Under the pieces are notes generated by a model. The model saw only the letters and a program-made list of their open reading frames with translations. It searched no databases and was not told the DNA's origin. Below, piece after piece: positions 33,058-43,349 of a DNA stretch of 64,000 nucleotides. Every line of letters begins with the position of its first letter. Positions within the stretch are counted from its first letter, which is position 1. Origin of the DNA: Cerrena zonata (lineage: Eukaryota > Basidiomycota > Agaricomycetes > Polyporales > Cerrenaceae); assembly GCA_038087015.1 (NCBI GenBank), contig JASBNA010000072.1, positions 124,001-188,000 of the forward strand, given 5' to 3'. Both the position numbers and the translations under genes were made by a program.

Positions 33058-33994
33058 GTATATCCTCTAGCAGTAGCTAAAGAATAAATTAGTCCAGATT
33101 AACAAGTCATAAAGAAAAACTTTTCAAATCAACGCGAAGTTTCATCAAGTAACACAATGCCTGAAATTGCCCATTTCACTTTGAATTCTAACTGACTTGA
33201 ACAGATACTCGAACAGATACTCTTGAACACTCCTGAACATTCCTGAACAGATGCTCTAGTACGCGGTTATCGAGCCTGGAGTATATTCAGTTTACTGGTT
33301 TGGTTTACATTACTCAATACTCATTACTCAATACTCATTACTCATTACTCAATACTCAATACTCAATACTCAATACTCATTTACATACTTTACATAATAC
33401 TTGATTACTGGAGTTACTTGTAGTTTTATACTTTGTTCTACTGTTACTGTTAGCTTACGCTACCGTTTGTTTACTGTACGCTACTGTTGCTTACTATTAC
33501 ATTGGCTTACAGTAAGCAATTAATACCCCAAGACAACGTGACGGAAGAAGGCAATGTTGGCCGGAAACCCAAACACCAAGGCTCCCCCCTCTGCACAAGG
33601 CAGATAACAATACAGGGACAAAGAATCATTACAAAGAACCTAGATGTACGCATATAAAGGGATTATCGGTATACTTCAATCACCATAACATCCGTTTATT
33701 TTGTTTTTTTCTTTTTCAATTGTCACTTTTTTTTTTTTTTTCAAAAATTTCAATAATAGACCAACTAACCCACATTCTAATCACAATCAAAGGGTAAGAT
33801 TTACCGGTTATATATATTTACCCCTTTTAAAACTAACCCACTTTGTTTGTTTTGACAAGTTTAGTTTGAGTCTTTTTTTTCCAGTCTTTTTTTCCAGTCT
33901 TATTTTCTTTATCTCCACAGTTTGAAAATATAAATCAGTGTTGAAATCCCTTTTATTTTGTTTCATCACCCCATTTTATAAGAATTTTTATAAG
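33058..33994. repeat. 937-bp divergent promoter with a 7-bp microsatellite
   Basis: Lies between the divergent GDA1 and the coiled-coil gene. At 33195-33255 there are repeats of GAACAGATACTC. At about 33310-33380 ACTCAAT/ACTCATT is repeated some ten times with a 7-base period. At 33420-33510 CTACTGTT-like repeats follow. T-tracts at 33700-33745 and 33870-33900 precede the downstream start. No RNA gene is seen. Confidence 0.7.
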
Positions 33995-34642
33995 ATGAGT
34001 AATCCCCAATCGTTACGTAACGTATCCACCATAAATAATGACATTAGAATTGCCAGATCACCATCAACTAATTCAATTTCAAGTTTTGGATCATTTAGTA
34101 TCCCCAATGCAAATAATAGTAACCGTCGCCATCTGAGCTCAGTTGGAGGTCATTCACCATCAGCACCGCAACCTAGTGGTGGTGATTATATACTTGCGTC
34201 TGCTACTAGTCGAAGTCGAAGTAGAAGTAACAGTTTCACTCCCAGTCGAAGAGTGTCATTAGATAATGAGGCGCTGCGAATGAATGAGTATCAAAGACAA
34301 GACCACGAAGAGATTATTAATTTGATGGAAAAGGAACAAGATGCTATAGTGTTGAAATTAATGAAGGAAATCAATAGCTTAAAAGAAGAGAATCGAAACT
34401 TAAAACTACAAGGTAATAATGCACCAAGTACATCACCAAAACCAATGAAGAGATCACTCAGTTTGAATCATCACAACAATAAACGGAAATCATCAGACTC
34501 AATGTTTGCCCTCCCGCCGGTCACTGGAGGAGTGACCACCAATGCAAAAACCAAAACTGATGAAAATATCATTTTACGTAAAGAAAATGACTTATTGCAA
34601 AAAGAAGTATATAGATTACAAAAGGAGTTATCAAAGAGATAG
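33995..34642 (+). CDS. Unrecognised Ser-rich coiled-coil protein
   Basis: 215 residues from the ATG at 33995 (MSNPQSLRNVST); the open frame extends slightly upstream without a better start. The first 90 or so residues are Ser/Asn/Arg-rich (SRSRSRSNSFTPSRRVSLD). Residues about 100-145 form a coiled coil (EEIINLMEKEQDAIVLKLMKEINSLKEENRNL). A basic Ser/Pro stretch follows, and a second coiled coil ends the protein (ENIILRKENDLLQKEVYRLQKEL). This resembles small cytoskeletal or polarity adaptors, but I cannot name an orthologue. Confidence 0.7.
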   Translation: MSNPQSLRNVSTINNDIRIARSPSTNSISSFGSFSIPNANNSNRRHLSSVGGHSPSAPQPSGGDYILASATSRSRSRSNSFTPSRRVSLDNEALRMNEYQRQDHEEIINLMEKEQDAIVLKLMKEINSLKEENRNLKLQGNNAPSTSPKPMKRSLSLNHHNNKRKSSDSMFALPPVTGGVTTNAKTKTDENIILRKENDLLQKEVYRLQKELSKR

Positions 34643-34698
34643 TTAATAAATACACCCGTGCATCATATCTTTGGTCTTATCTGTAAAAAAATAAACGC

Positions 34699-34838
34699 CA
34701 AAAAAAAAAAATGAGCAAAAAAAAAATGAGCAGAAAAAGAGCAAAAAAAAAATGAGCAAAAAAAAATGAGCAAAAAAAAATGAGCAAAAAAAAATGAGCA
34801 AAAAAAAATGAGCAAAAAAAAATGAGCAAAAAAAAATG
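34699..34838 (+). repeat. A-tract tandem array (ATGAGC + A8-9) directly upstream of the chitin deacetylase gene
   Basis: About nine copies of a 13-14 base unit, ATGAGC followed by eight or nine A residues, end about 50 bp before the CDS start. A-tracts repeated at this period resist nucleosomes. A promoter role is inferred. Confidence 0.8.
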
Positions 34839-34890
34839 GCTGCGAATCTTCACCACAAACATTTCTTCAACGATGAACTGAGTGAATTGG

Positions 34891-35805
34891 ATGAATTGGG
34901 TTAATTTATTGATACTCAGTGGGGTTGTGCAAGCTGGGGTGATCAATAGGTTGAAGTCTGGTGGCGAGCAAGACATATTCAAAGCAAGTTCTTTGGAGTT
35001 TCCCCGATGGTTGAAAGACTTTACTGGATTAAGTGAATGGCCGGGAATTGATCCTCCTTATATTCCATTAGATTTTATTGATTTCAATGTTCCAACCCTG
35101 GTTCCAATACATAAACAGGGCCAGTGCGACATGATTCCCAACGATGTGTCCAGTGTGTGTTCATTTGATTGTCATAATTGTGTTAGTTTTGACGATATTC
35201 ATACTTGTTCCAAATTAAGCCAAACTTTTGATGATGGACCATCCCAGTACACTCCTCAGTTATTGCGACAACTTGATAAAACAAATACAAAATCGACTTT
35301 TTTCACCATTGGACTCAATATCATTAGATACCCAGAAATATATCTTAAGACTTATCAGAAGAATCATATAATGGCATCCCATACTTGGTCGCATCCCTTT
35401 TTACCATCGTTAACTAATGAACAAATTGTAGCACAATTACAATGGTCGATTTGGGCAATGAATGCCACTGCCGGTCATCTACCCAAATGGTTTCGACCTC
35501 CTTATGGTGGAGTGGATAACAGGGTACGATATTTCATTAGACAATTTGGGATGCAACTGGTTCTTTGGGATTTTGATACTTTTGATTGGAAAACCGTGGG
35601 CGATTTACTGAAAAATGATGAAACCATATTAAGAGATGTTAAAACTTTCCAGAAGGAGAAAAACAATCAGGGAATTATTTTGGAACATGACAGCTTGAGT
35701 CAAACGGTGTCTATTGGCATTAAACTAAATCAGCACTTGCCCGACCAGTTAACCATCCCACAATGTGTCGGGGGAATCGACTATATAAAGCAGTTTCCTC
35801 GGTAA
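34891..35805 (+). CDS. CDA2: Chitin deacetylase (polysaccharide deacetylase, CE4)
   Basis: 304 residues from the ATG at 34891. A short hydrophobic N-terminus (WVNLLILSGVVQAG) looks like a signal peptide. The NodB domain spans about 100-295 with all catalytic motifs: TFDDGPSQYT (motif 1, with catalytic and metal Asp), SHTWSHP (metal His pair), RPPYGG (motif 3), LWDFDTFDW (motif 4) and GIILEHD (motif 5). Such enzymes deacetylate nascent chitin to chitosan, in yeast in the spore wall. Cysteines near CSFDCHNCVSFDDIHTC suggest disulphides. The symbol CDA2 rather than CDA1 is a guess. Confidence 0.85.
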   Translation: MNWVNLLILSGVVQAGVINRLKSGGEQDIFKASSLEFPRWLKDFTGLSEWPGIDPPYIPLDFIDFNVPTLVPIHKQGQCDMIPNDVSSVCSFDCHNCVSFDDIHTCSKLSQTFDDGPSQYTPQLLRQLDKTNTKSTFFTIGLNIIRYPEIYLKTYQKNHIMASHTWSHPFLPSLTNEQIVAQLQWSIWAMNATAGHLPKWFRPPYGGVDNRVRYFIRQFGMQLVLWDFDTFDWKTVGDLLKNDETILRDVKTFQKEKNNQGIILEHDSLSQTVSIGIKLNQHLPDQLTIPQCVGGIDYIKQFPR

Positions 35806-36013
35806 AGTGCACTACTTAATTTAATCTCATTATCAGGGGCCCGTGCACCAATACACCTGCATGAACCCTGAAAGGATCTACCAAGGAGCTTAAAATACAA
35901 TAAAATTTAAATTAAAACAAAGTTATATAAAGAAATTAAAATAAAGAAAATTGAATAGAATAAGAAAATTATATAAAAAATAAAAGGATTCGATATAAAA
36001 GTGGCGCCATTTT

Positions 36014-36820
36014 TTAAGCAGAAGCACTAACTGGAGGATTAGCAGTACCGTTAATCAACTCATTCTTTTTTTCTTCAACTTGTTGCAAGTTCAAGTTGAT
36101 AGAGTTATTGATTCTAGTCTTGGTTTGGCTAGCAACGTCATTGACTTGATTTTTCAAGGGAACAAAGTAATCGGACTTAACATCGTTAATCAAAGTCAAT
36201 CCAGTCTTGTAAGAAGCCTGACCGGATTTAAAATAAGGATTAGTAGCATCCAATTTTTCGTATTCCGAATTATAAGTATTAATCAAAGCTTCACTAACGT
36301 CATTTGACTTACCAGTAATGTAGTATTTCAAACGGTTCAAAAATTCGTTTGAAATTTCAACAAAATGAGAAATTTCCAGTCCAATCTTGGTCTCATCCTT
36401 GGTGACGGCGTCAATCTTGAAACTAGTCTTATTTTCAGTTAATGACCCGGGTAAATATGCATCATAAGTCTTGTAAATGGTTTCATTAGTTGGTTTCAAC
36501 CAATCTTTATTTAATTTAACCACACTTTTAGTATAAATGGTTACTGGATGGTATGCACTCAAGTCAGGAGTCTTAGCAATAACAGAGTCTAAGCGACTTA
36601 AAACCATACGATCAAAATTAGCATCTAAAAATACCAACCCATTATAAACTGGTTCAACTTTACTAATATTACTATTGAAAATACCAATAAAATGGTATAA
36701 TTCTTGATAAAAATAATTTAATAAACTAAATGAAAGTAAAAAGTCACTAACGGACTTGACCAAGGGATAAGAACCAATGTGCTTAACACTGGTGGATTGA
36801 AATGACTTGCCTTCAGACAT
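36014..36820 (-). CDS. PLN1: Perilipin-like lipid-droplet protein (Pln1/Pet10 type)
   Basis: 268 residues. It begins MSEGKSFQSTSVKHIGSYPLVKSVSDFLLSF and has amphipathic helical segments but no clear membrane span. The C-terminal part (QVNDVASQTKTRINNSINLNLQQVEEKKNEL) resembles the repeated amphipathic helices of perilipins. The neighbour on the 5' side is NAP1, matching S. cerevisiae YKR046C (PET10/PLN1) beside YKR048C (NAP1), which strengthens the call. The expected role is stabilising lipid droplets. Confidence 0.75.
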   Translation of the reverse strand: MSEGKSFQSTSVKHIGSYPLVKSVSDFLLSFSLLNYFYQELYHFIGIFNSNISKVEPVYNGLVFLDANFDRMVLSRLDSVIAKTPDLSAYHPVTIYTKSVVKLNKDWLKPTNETIYKTYDAYLPGSLTENKTSFKIDAVTKDETKIGLEISHFVEISNEFLNRLKYYITGKSNDVSEALINTYNSEYEKLDATNPYFKSGQASYKTGLTLINDVKSDYFVPLKNQVNDVASQTKTRINNSINLNLQQVEEKKNELINGTANPPVSASA

Positions 36821-37283
36821 GAGTAATAGTTAATTAATAAAATAAAAGGATACAACAAATGTGGCCAGGGGTTGCCATATTTATATAGGCTTTTTTTTTT
36901 TCTAATAGATGCAAAGATAAACAATAATGTAAATTTTTTTTTCAATCTTATCCTTTCACTTATTTTTTTCCTTCTTTTTTTTTTGTTTTGTTAGAGGAAA
37001 AGGCAGTAACTGCCGTTCGGGAGCATGTGAATTAGGATTGCTGTGGGAGTTGCAGGTTGGGCCTGTTGCAGGTTGCCAGGTTGTCTGATTGCAGGTTGGG
37101 TCAGCTGCAAATGGAATTCCTGAATGCATGGGGAATTACCTTGATGGATTACCTTGATGGATGCATGGGTAATTACCTAGATGGTTGGGTTACCTTGATG
37201 GATGATTACATAGAGGCTTACAGAGATGTTTACATGGATGGCTACAATATATCGATGATTACATAGTGAACGTGATATTATAC
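36821..37283. repeat. PLN1 promoter with imperfect tandem repeats
   Basis: From 37048 to 37100 TTGCAGGTTGGG/TTGCAGGTTGCC repeats occur. From 37135 to 37215 TTACCTTGATGGAT-type units repeat four to five times with insertions. T-tracts lie at 36890-36990. No gene is seen. Confidence 0.6.
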
Positions 37284-38011
37284 TTATTGTTGTTTACATT
37301 CAGCAGGAGCTTCTTTTGGAGCAGCGTCTTGGGCTTCGTCGTCGTCGTCTTCTTCTTCTTCTTCACTATCGAATTCATCCTCTTCACCTTCGAATTCATC
37401 AGGATAACCAAATTCAACGGCATCACCAGTAAACCAATCAACGGCTCTTGGGATCAAACGATCTTTGATTTCTTCACCCAATTGATAATCCAATTCTAAT
37501 CTGGCTTCCAAATCTTCATCTTCATCTTCTTCATCTTCTTCATCTTCTTCTTTTGCTTCTTCTTCTTGTTCTTCCTCTTTGATTTTTGGTGGTTTTGGAG
37601 GATCAAAGAAATTAAAGAACGATTCGGTTGGAGTTAATTTTTCAATGGTTCTTGTTTGTTTAGTGGTTTTATTTCTTTGTTTTCTTCTTTCGATATTAAT
37701 GGTTACGTTAGATTCTTTCAGTTTCCAATTAATTTCGCATCCATCAGCATGATCGTAAACAAAATCTCCAGAATAACCTAATTCGGCTTGATAATGATAA
37801 GTTTTAGTTAAAATTTGATTAGAGAAAAATGGGTTTTTAGTATCAAATTCAAATATTAATTCAAATCCTGGAGTTTCTAAATATTCCATTCGAATATCAA
37901 TTAAATGTTCTAATACTTCACTATCTCTATCAGTTATAATTTCACGTACGGTACTTAAATTTTCTAATGCTGTAAACCAAAATCCTGGAATACCTTCTTG
38001 CTCTTCTCCTC

Positions 38012-38042
<31 letters not shown>

Positions 38043-38528
38043 AATTTCTTTATCTTCTTCAGCTAATTGTTCTCCTTCTTCAATTTCTTCTAGACTTGGT
38101 TCTTCATTACCATTAATGATTTTTCTTCTTCTTTCATAAAGTGGTTCATATTTTTTGAAAAAAGTCTTTTCTAAATTTAATAATTCTTTTTGAAAATCAG
38201 CCTCTAACTTCATTTGTTCTTGTTGAATAGCTTTTAATCCATAAACCCTTTTCTTAACTACTTTACTTAATCCATCAACGTATCCACTTTGTTGACCAAC
38301 TAAATTACCTAATTTACCTTGAATCATTGATAATAACGCTGGGTTATTAGCTAATTGTTTACTAATCTTATTTTCATCATCTTTTTCATCTCCTTCATTT
38401 CCTTCACTAATGGTACTCACGGTTGGTGGTTGACTCTTTAAATACAGATTAGTAACCGATGCCGGGGTATTCTGTGGAGTTGGGGCCTTGGAAATGTCTC
38501 CTTGCTTACTTCTAATTGGTTCAGACAT
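37284..38528 (-). CDS. NAP1: Nucleosome assembly protein 1
   Basis: 414 residues, as in yeast Nap1 (417). The NAP domain runs from about 90 (LSKVVKKRVYGLKAIQQEQMKLEADFQKELLNLEKTFFKKYEPLYERR, the dimerisation helix) to about 345, including GIPGFWFTALENL and the PTESFFNFFDPPKPP signature. Acidic stretches lie at about 150-175 and 320-335, with an acidic tail. It chaperones H2A-H2B and takes part in mitotic signalling. Adjacent to PLN1 as in S. cerevisiae. Intact. Confidence 0.97.
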
Positions 38529-38681
38529 GATTGATTATATCACTATTAATGAAAAGAAGTAGCTGCTTGGATTTTTCCCAAAGGCAAAATTTTTTTCGTT
38601 CTCTTCTCCTTTCTTTTTTTTCGCTGGTAGTGTTTTTGCCGGTAGTTTCCCCACGCGTACGCGTTCTGATCAATAGATACG

Positions 38682-38766
38682 GATAGATATAGATAGATAT
38701 AGATATAGGTATAGATATAGGTATAGATATAGGTATATAAGTATAGGTATATAAGTATATAAGCAG
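38682..38766. repeat. GATATA-type microsatellite between NAP1 and the ABC gene
   Basis: A run of GATAGATATA, then GGTATAGATATA and GGTATATAAGTATA units covers about 85 bp immediately downstream of the ABC transporter stop, within the NAP1 promoter gap. Confidence 0.8.
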
Positions 38767-38788
38767 TATATTATGTAATCATAAGTCG

Positions 38789-41244
38789 TTAGTTCAACAG
38801 GGGAATGGAGTCACTTGGTAATTCAATGGCAGATTCTTCAATATCATCGTATTTACCATCTAAATATAATTCAACATCATCTTTTCTAGATTCCCATTCT
38901 TTAACTTTAGATAATTTTTTACTAATTTCATTAATTTCATTATCAATACTCTTCAAGTTCTCTTCACTGGTTAAATCGTGAATTTCCAATCCGAAGAATC
39001 ACCATTTTCGTTTTTGATTTCTAAAATAAAATCATGATACTTCATTAATAATGGACGATGACTCAAAGTAATAAACGTAATCTTCTTCTTCTGTAATAAT
39101 TCAAATAAGTAATCTTCGACATCGGTACTAACAGCATTAGTACTTTCATCTAAAATAACAAATTTTGGATTTTTAAATAAAACCCTGGCAATACTAATTC
39201 TTTGTTTTTCACCTCCACTGAAAACATCCTTCCAATCTTTACGAACATTGAAATTACCTTCACGATTTAATAGATAATCTAATTTAACTTCTCTCAAAAT
39301 ATGATATAAATGATCATCATTATAACCAATTTCAATCATTTCGTCATAATTATGAGGATAAATGATTTGGTCTCTTAAGTTACCATTAGTGAAATAAGTT
39401 TTTTGTGGTAAATAAAAAATATCTTCGTCGCTTGGTTTTGATAGTAATCCTGAATAAACTGGCCATAATCCTGCAATTATTCTTGCAATTGATGTTTTAC
39501 CACATCCATTACTACCTAAGATCAACAAATTCTTATTTTGTTTAACTTGAAAATTTAATCCTTCAATTAATTTTTCATTTTCTGATCCTTCAATTGTTGG
39601 GATTATAACTGGAATATCTTCATATCTAATTCCTTCAACATAATTACGTTGAATGGTACCATGTATATCATTAATTCCTAATTTTGATCCATAATTAAAA
39701 GTTGGTGAATGTGCTAAATGTAAATTAGTTAATAAATTGAATACTCGATCAGTGTATCCAGTTAATTCACTAACATCTTTAATCGAATACATTAAACGAG
39801 ATCCAGCATCAGCTAAAGATAACATTAATCTTTTATTAATAATGAATTGTCTCATGTTTTGACGTTCATTAACTTTAGCTGGTTTATTACTTTCTAATGA
39901 ATTTGAAGAATCAACTGATGAAGTATCATCCAGATCATAATGTTTTGGCCAAATATCATCTAAAAACACTGGTAATCCAGCAAAAATGTATCCCCAAGCT
40001 GACCAAGTATATTTTAAAATATAATCTTCTAAAATTGAATAATTGAAAGAAACTTTAATTTCTTTTGAAATATGATTCGTTAAATTTTGGAAAGTTTCAT
40101 ATAATTTTGATTTTTCAATAATTGAACCTTTATAAAAACCAATTTCTTCACAATTAGTTATTAAATTCAAATGTTGATTATAATATTGACCTTCTAAATG
40201 AGTCTTTTTAGCACTTAATTTACCAAAAGATGGAGTATTTAATTTTAATAACCAAGCAGTTAAAAAATAATTAGCAAAAATACCAACAATGGCCCCAGTA
40301 CCTAAGTTATCTCTTAAATAAACTGCGAAAAAAACAATATCAATTAAAGGTTTACCCATACTACTAAATAACCCACAAATTGAATCACAAAATTTAGTAA
40401 CGTCATTAGTAATATATTGATCAATATTCAAAATTTGCAGTTGAGAATCATTAAAGGAAATTTTATAATAAGCCATAACTTGATCAAGATACATATCATG
40501 AATATATCTAATCAAATTAGTTCTAAAACTTAAAGATAATCGATTAGTTAAATATTTGATTGCAGCATTAGTATAAGAAGCAGGAAATGCAATTAATAAC
40601 CAATAAATTAAATCACGAGCAAATTTACGGCCATTAGCACCAATTAAGTTTTTAACAATTTGACCATCTAATTTAGCAACTAATAAAGATAACCAAGTTC
40701 TTAAAATAAGGAAAAAACATTGAGATAATAAAAGTGAAGTATTTTTCGAATAAAATTTTGGAATCAATATTCTCCAAATGATAATCAATTGATTTAAGAA
40801 TTTGGAATTTAATATGTTCTTTTGTTGTTTTAATTTTTGATCAATTGCAAAATTTTTATACAAATACTTATCAGCTGCGTATTGATCTAAATTGGGTTTG
40901 GGGATTATTATTCTACTAGTACCATTTCTACCTTTACCATTAGGTATAAAGATTTCTCTTGATCCATTCTTCAATATGGTTGACGATTGTCTAATCAAAT
41001 CGGGACGTCTTTGCTTATTATTTAATCTTATTTCATTATACTTATGAATTAAACTTCTTAATATAAATATAATTCCTAATCCAAAAGTTGATACCAAAGT
41101 TCCCAAGAATAATACCACCGGTCTTGATTGATAATTAATCTTCACCTTATTATCACGATAAACAATAACAAATTCTTGTAAGATCAATAGAAGATTCCTA
41201 ACATCTTCTTTCTTATATCCAGCTAGTTTAGAAAAGTTAATCAT
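38789..41244 (-). CDS. PXA1: Peroxisomal ABC half-transporter (ALD family, Pxa1/Pxa2), frameshifted near the C-terminus
   Basis: The main frame from 41244 encodes 757 residues. The membrane domain spans about 50-430, including LRTWLSLLVAKLDGQIVKNLI, typical of the ALD family. The ATPase has Walker A (ILGSNGCGKTS), the signature DVFSGGEKQRISIAR, Walker B (FVILDEST) and LSHRP. After SDWK the frame stops at 38971, while the next frame continues with IHDLTSEENLKSIDNE to 38789. One missing A at 38980-38987 would give 818 residues. These half-transporters import very-long-chain acyl-CoA into peroxisomes as heterodimers. The membrane segment seems closer to Pxa1 than Pxa2, from memory. The ATPase core is complete even without the tail. 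Confidence 0.85.
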
Positions 41245-41771
41245 CTTGTAATCCTGATGAATACCACCGAACTTCTGGATTTACAACCTTATACAACGAA
41301 TTTCTTTATTTAATAACTATAACTAAACAAGTTCAGTATATAAACAAGTTCTATAAACAAGCTTAGTCTATAAACAAGTTCTATAAACAAGTTTAAGTCT
41401 GTGGAGAGTGACTTTTCAATGAAGCAATTGGCTTTAGGCGGGGGAGGAATGGTGGGTCGTGTGAGTGTGCCCAAAAAACTCTACCGAGGTTGATTAGCGT
41501 TGGTGTATGGGTGTAGATCAGTACTTAATAGTTAAATGAGTTAATAAATGATATAGTGGTGAATAGTTAGACAAAGTGGTAAACGATTAATAGTTTGATA
41601 GAGTGGTAAACGATAATAGGTAAGGTGGTTAATAGCTTGATATACCGGTAAACGACTTAACAGTTTGATATGTCGGTAAATGATTTAACAGTTGGATATA
41701 GTGGTGAATGATGTAGTTCATGGAGGATTTCAAAAACTCCCCGATGGTGAAACAGAACAGTGGAATATGAT
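41245..41771. repeat. Spacer upstream of the ABC gene: two repeat families and a Rap1-like site
   Basis: TATAAACAAGTT(C) units repeat about four times at 41331-41400. A second family of roughly 36-base imperfect units (TTAACAGTTTGATATAGTGGTAAACGA) runs from about 41528 to 41711. Between them lies the Rap1-like site at 41502-41514. No additional gene is seen. Confidence 0.7.
41502..41514 (-). promoter_or_regulatory. Rap1-type binding site
   Basis: GGTGTATGGGTGT; its complement ACACCCATACACC is an exact match to the Rap1 consensus. It lies 258 bp upstream of the ABC transporter start. Confidence 0.6.
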
Positions 41772-41966
41772 CTACCACTTCTTGCCGTTCAAGTTTTTGG
41801 TGATACATGCTTTGAATTGTTCGAATTCTTGCTGACACGAATTGGGCGCTATGGTACTATAAGTGCTCAACACGCATTGACCGTAGGCCATTCCTTCTTT
41901 TGAGCACTTACCGCTCACTTCCAACAACCTTCTGGCTGGTCTGACCTTGTTATTCTGGGCTGACAT
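41772..41966 (-). CDS. Small twin-CX9C mitochondrial protein, NDUFAF8-like
   Basis: 64 residues. Two CX9C motifs are visible (Cys21/Cys31 and Cys44/Cys54) with GMAYGQCV between, resembling the AAYGRCV of human NDUFAF8, a complex I assembly factor. Twin-CX9C proteins fold in the intermembrane space through the Mia40 disulphide relay. The size, a plausible ATG and the spacing of both motifs make this a real gene despite its length. S. cerevisiae lacks complex I, which fits its absence there. It lies between the ABC gene and OAC1, all on the minus strand. Confidence 0.75.
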   Translation of the reverse strand: MSAQNNKVRPARRLLEVSGKCSKEGMAYGQCVLSTYSTIAPNSCQQEFEQFKACITKNLNGKKW

Positions 41967-42311
41967 GATGCTTGTTTGAAAGAGCGTTGGGTTGAGTATT
42001 CGCCGAACAGTTTTTCATTCTGATTGAGATGGGATGTTTTGGTGTAGGGGTGTTTTGCAGTTGATGTTACTCTAGTTTACTGATGTTCACTGTTCACTGG
42101 TGTTAGTACTTGCTGTTTACTTGATAGTACTTGCTGTTTACTTGATAATACTTACTGTTTACTTGACATGCTGCTTACTTGACTTGCCGCTTACTTGACT
42201 TGCCGCTTACTTGTTTAATGGTGCTACTTGCTGTCTACTTGTTTACTGGTGATGTTAGTAGTGTGCGTAAAGCTGCAAATACGAATAAATAAATGTAAAA
42301 TTGATCTATAA
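41967..42311. repeat. Spacer with ~20-bp TACTTGCTGTTTACTTGAT repeats and a Rap1-like site
   Basis: A degenerate minisatellite from about 42076 to 42249 repeats a unit of the form TACTTGCTGTTTACTTGAT six to eight times, upstream of the CX9C gene and downstream of OAC1. GGTGTAGGGGTGT (42041-42053) is one base from the Rap1 consensus. Confidence 0.75.
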
Positions 42312-43349
42312 CTAGTCTAACTTTAATCTGGATTCAACCTTGACGGCAACTTTCAAGACCTGTTCCATGAACATTAAGGTCAAGATTGAATGAGGACCAA
42401 TTCTAAATAATTGAGCCCAAAATCCTTTATATAACGCAGTAGGACCCTCTGATTTAACTGTTTTAACGAAACAATCAATAGGTCCCTTATATAAATCACC
42501 CTTTTGATTATAAACACGGGTTAATATAACATCCCAGGGGTTCATAACAATAGCAACCCCTAAACCAGCACAACTCGAAGCAAGAAAATGCAATCCAATT
42601 GAACCTTCATTAACAACGTTGTTCTTTAATAAGAAATTTTTTGCAGCATTGTAAACTGGTAGTTGAGCTGCTGATCCTGCACCAGTACGTAAAATAGCTG
42701 CGTCAACTCCTCTAAATAATCCTTTAACACCTTCTGATTTATAAATTTTACTAAGTCCATCAAATGTATTTTTATAATATGTTTGTTGACCAACTTCTTG
42801 ACCTCCGCCAATTGATGCTTTAGAAAATGATTGCATTCGGGTCTTAATAAGGAAAAATGGCGATGCCACCACTGCTCCTGCACTTCCGGATATAATCCCC
42901 GATAATACATTTATGAATAAATTTTGTGGTGCACTTCCATCTTCTTTGAAATTATTAGAGTCCAAATATTTGGTAAGGTAGTATCTACTTGGTTCGTATA
43001 ACCCTAATCGACATCCATTAAGCCCTAATTGATACAAATATCCACACACCAACCCTTGTTGTAATCCTCTTATACCTTCATTTCTATATATATGTACAAA
43101 TGCTTGGGCTGGGTTCCTATAAAGTTTAGGAGCATCGCTATTCTTGCTCAACTCTCCTTGTAATTGCATTCGAGTCTTAATCAATTCAATAGGATTGGTA
43201 AAAGTAACTGCTCCACATGCTGCTATCCCTCCAGATATAAATCCTCCCAATGTAGATATCTGTTGTGCATTATTCTTTTTAACTGGTTTCACCGCAGCTA
43301 CTTCGGCAGCTTTGGCCACCACCGTATCCTGGACCTTGGTACTACTCAT
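42312..43349 (-). CDS. OAC1: Mitochondrial oxaloacetate carrier
   Basis: 345 residues, mitochondrial carrier family with three repeats. Signature motifs are TNPIELIKTRMQLQGEL, SPFFLIKTRMQSFSK and MNPWDVILTRVYNQKGDLYKGPIDCFVKTV. The last two match yeast Oac1 closely, as do GLNGCRLGLYEPSRYY and GVDAAILRTGAGSAAQLPVYN. It transports oxaloacetate, sulphate and isopropylmalate across the inner membrane. The N-terminal 35 residues are a non-conserved extension. Divergent from CYM1, with Rap1-like sites in between. Confidence 0.95.
   Translation of the reverse strand: MSSTKVQDTVVAKAAEVAAVKPVKKNNAQQISTLGGFISGGIAACGAVTFTNPIELIKTRMQLQGELSKNSDAPKLYRNPAQAFVHIYRNEGIRGLQQGLVCGYLYQLGLNGCRLGLYEPSRYYLTKYLDSNNFKEDGSAPQNLFINVLSGIISGSAGAVVASPFFLIKTRMQSFSKASIGGGQEVGQQTYYKNTFDGLSKIYKSEGVKGLFRGVDAAILRTGAGSAAQLPVYNAAKNFLLKNNVVNEGSIGLHFLASSCAGLGVAIVMNPWDVILTRVYNQKGDLYKGPIDCFVKTVKSEGPTALYKGFWAQLFRIGPHSILTLMFMEQVLKVAVKVESRLKLD

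Noticed and set aside
34677..34982. Minus-strand Phe-rich frame (FFFAHFF repeats)
   Set aside because: Simple antisense reading of the A-tract array and of the deacetylase 5' end.
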